Made by a program: the position numbers and the translations under genes. A stretch of DNA of 35,217 nt from Leptolyngbya sp. (GTDB lineage Bacteria; Cyanobacteriota; Cyanobacteriia; Phormidesmidales; Phormidesmidaceae): the NCBI GenBank assembly GCA_003249105.1, contig QBLT01000017.1, positions 1 to 35,217 on the forward strand. The letters run 5' to 3'. Shown here piece after piece: positions 31,060-35,217 of this stretch (position 1 is its first letter; every line of letters starts with the position of its first letter). The notes under the pieces were generated by a model, which ran no database searches, was not told the DNA's origin, and worked only from the letters and a program-made list of their open reading frames with translations.

Positions 31060-32085
31060 TTAGGCCGCTCCAGCTTTCTTGGAAAACAGCACCAATACGG
31101 TCTTAAGAATTAGCTGAATATCGTAGGCCAGGCTCCAGTTCTTCTGGTAATCGAGATCCATGCGAATCACGTCTTCAAACTTTTTCACTGTGGAGCGCCC
31201 GTTGACCTGCCATTCACCGGTCATGCCCGGCTTCACGTCGAGGCGCTGCCATTCGGGCACCTTGTACTGCTCAATCTCATCGGGGGTGGGGGGCCGGGTG
31301 CCCACCAAGCTCATGTCGCCCCGCAGTACGTTCCAAAACTGGGGCAGTTCGTCCAGGCTGGTGCGGCGCAAAAAGCGGCCCACCTTGGTAATGCGGGGGT
31401 CGTTTTCGTTTTTGAACAGCGGCCCTTCCACTTCGTTTTTAACCTGGGCCTTAAGCGCTTCGGCATCGGTCACCATGGAGCGGAACTTCCAGATGTGGAA
31501 GCGCTTGCCCATCCAGGAACACCGCACCTGCTTAAAGAAAATCGGGCCGCCGTCTTCGAGCTTGATAGCGATCACAATGGGCACCGACAGCACGGCGGTT
31601 AGCACCAAGCCCACCAGCGCGCCGACAATATCCAGCAGGCGCTTGCCCTTGGAGGCTACTGAGGGATGGGTGGTCAACGCTACAAAGCGCATCTCGGGTT
31701 TGAGGGCAGGGCTTTCGGGCTCACCGACGATCGGTTCAAAGGTGAATAGCTGCTCTAGGTCAGTCAGGGCCAGCACCATGCGTACCTGCTCTTGCACCCC
31801 CCGCAGCACCATGACAATGCCCTTGGTGTGGCAGGTGCGGTAGCAGATCACCAGGGCTCCTAGGCCGCTGCTGTCGATGAATTGGGTCTGACTCAGATCA
31901 ATGATGATGGTTTCGGGGGCTGGCTGACTCAGGCAATGGCGTTTAACCTGTTGTTCAAACTCGACCGCCTCAACAACGGTTAAGGTGGTCGGCACGCTAA
32001 CGACTCGGGCGGTTTCTATCGCCTCACTGGAGGGCTGCTCTGCGACCACTTGTGGATCCTGATCTGGGGCAATGGATGAGGTCAT
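31060..32085 (-). CDS. STAS domain fused to polyprenyl-phosphate sugar transferase
   Basis: The protein has 341 residues. Residues about 25-120 are a STAS domain with the phosphorylatable serine in FIDSSGLGALVICYRTCHTK, as in anti-sigma-factor antagonists. After a linker, residues about 150-335 are a bacterial sugar transferase (WcaJ/RfbP type): one membrane helix (DIVGALVGLVLTAVLSVPIV), then GGPIFFKQVR, FHIWKFRSM, RFLRRTSLDELPQFWNVLRG, DMSLVGTRPP and KPGMTGEWQVNGRS. The enzyme starts exopolysaccharide or glycan assembly by moving a sugar-1-phosphate to undecaprenyl phosphate at the inner membrane. The STAS half suggests control by a phosphorylation-dependent partner switch. ATG 32085 is chosen, with AGGGA about 9 bases upstream; a TTG at 32115 lies further out. 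Confidence 0.9.
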   Translation of the reverse strand: MTSSIAPDQDPQVVAEQPSSEAIETARVVSVPTTLTVVEAVEFEQQVKRHCLSQPAPETIIIDLSQTQFIDSSGLGALVICYRTCHTKGIVMVLRGVQEQVRMVLALTDLEQLFTFEPIVGEPESPALKPEMRFVALTTHPSVASKGKRLLDIVGALVGLVLTAVLSVPIVIAIKLEDGGPIFFKQVRCSWMGKRFHIWKFRSMVTDAEALKAQVKNEVEGPLFKNENDPRITKVGRFLRRTSLDELPQFWNVLRGDMSLVGTRPPTPDEIEQYKVPEWQRLDVKPGMTGEWQVNGRSTVKKFEDVIRMDLDYQKNWSLAYDIQLILKTVLVLFSKKAGAA

Positions 32086-32155
32086 ACCGGCATCCCTGGT
32101 AATGGTTAGTAGCAATAGGTACTGTCAAGGTTCTCTCGACAATGTCCAAACTATA

Positions 32156-32191
32156 GGAGGCGCGGTCTGGGGTTGCCTGGACCACGCCTCC
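32156..32191 (-). terminator. Hairpin between acnA and the sugar transferase
   Basis: GGAGGCG (32156-32162) pairs with CGCCTCC (32185-32191), and inside it GGTC (32164-32167) pairs with GACC (32180-32183). It lies about 100 bases after the acnA stop and 70 bases before the sugar transferase start on the minus strand. Only a weak T-containing tract follows, so it is either an acnA terminator or part of the sugar transferase leader. Confidence 0.45.
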
Positions 32192-32196
32192 ATCTT

Positions 32197-32219
32197 CAAC
32201 GAGTCTTAACGAGTCGTTG
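32197..32219. promoter_or_regulatory. Operator-like repeat upstream of the sugar transferase
   Basis: CAACGA (32197-32202) and TCGTTG (32214-32219) form a perfect inverted repeat with 11 bases between. The same stretch holds two direct copies of AACGAGTC exactly 10 bases apart (32198 and 32208), which is one helical turn. It lies about 110 bases before the sugar transferase start. A dimeric regulator site is plausible but unproven. Confidence 0.3.
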
Positions 32220-32289
32220 ATGAGTTGATTAGGAGCACCTGCGTATTCCTACCCTTGACGGGCACCGATCGCCACGGTTCCAGATCTCA

Positions 32290-35031
<2,742 letters not shown>

Positions 35032-35217
35032 AGATAGCGTTGCGATTTTATTACATTCGCCGTACCGCTGTGCTGTAAGCTGTGTAGCCAATCATTCCCT
35101 AAGCCTGAGATTGCCTGGGAATTGCCCAGGGCTTAGCGGCTGGGGCCTTTAGAAAATAGGCCGCCAAACAGCGATCGCCTCGGGCTATCTGACGGTGGGC
35201 GGGCGGGCGGCTTTGGC

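Noticed and set aside
35113-35131. Short hairpin CCTGGG/CCCAGG upstream of acnA
   Set aside because: Only six base pairs in GC-rich DNA and no T-run; too weak to call a terminator or regulator.

Overview
The window comes from a GC-rich cyanobacterium with beta-carboxysomes. Evidence for this is a ccmK-L-M-N-O locus, the inducible CO2-uptake NDH-1 genes ndhF3-ndhD3-cupA, the cyanobacterial subunit NdhM, a Cph1-type phytochrome with its Rcp1 regulator, a Ycf66-like protein, and many copies of the HIP1 octamer GCGATCGC. A filamentous Leptolyngbya/Nodosilinea-like host is my inference from overall flavour, not a proven placement.

Region 1 (1-9122) is a CO2-concentrating island. The carboxysome operon runs leftwards (ccmK, ccmL, ccmM, ccmN, then the start of ccmO, cut by the window edge). 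The NDH-1MS operon (ndhF3, ndhD3, cupA) runs rightwards. They diverge from an intergenic region of about 860 bases holding a LysR-type-looking palindrome, a perfect 15-bp inverted repeat with an alternative fold, and a candidate ccm promoter. CcmM has lost two of the three zinc ligands of its gamma-carbonic anhydrase domain and carries four RuBisCO-small-subunit-like repeats. No cupS follows cupA.

Region 2 (9203-17528) holds a GPH-family sugar:cation symporter, a phosphoribosyltransferase, a TPR protein with a C-terminal dispanin/CD225-like membrane module, and a leftward signalling cluster. That cluster encodes a membrane-anchored PP2C phosphatase with an N-terminal zinc ribbon and possible pseudokinase, then a CHAT caspase-like protease fused to an FHA domain, then an unrecognised helical protein. 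It is the best candidate here for a poorly described system: phospho-signalling coupled to a protease.

Region 3 (17698-20589) holds ndhM, gloB, a small conserved-looking gene with a clear intrinsic terminator, and an RCK-gated potassium channel. A large hairpin lies between gloB and the small gene.

Region 4 (20894-26684) is a light-signalling cluster: a stand-alone Rcp1-like regulator, then a tight operon of phytochrome, Rcp1 and hybrid histidine kinase whose reading frames overlap end to start.

Region 5 (26697-35031) is mostly housekeeping on the minus strand: ileS, a Ycf66-like membrane protein, a STAS domain fused to a polyprenyl-phosphate sugar transferase, and an AcnA-type aconitase. 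No rRNA, tRNA, insertion sequence, prophage gene or CRISPR array was found.
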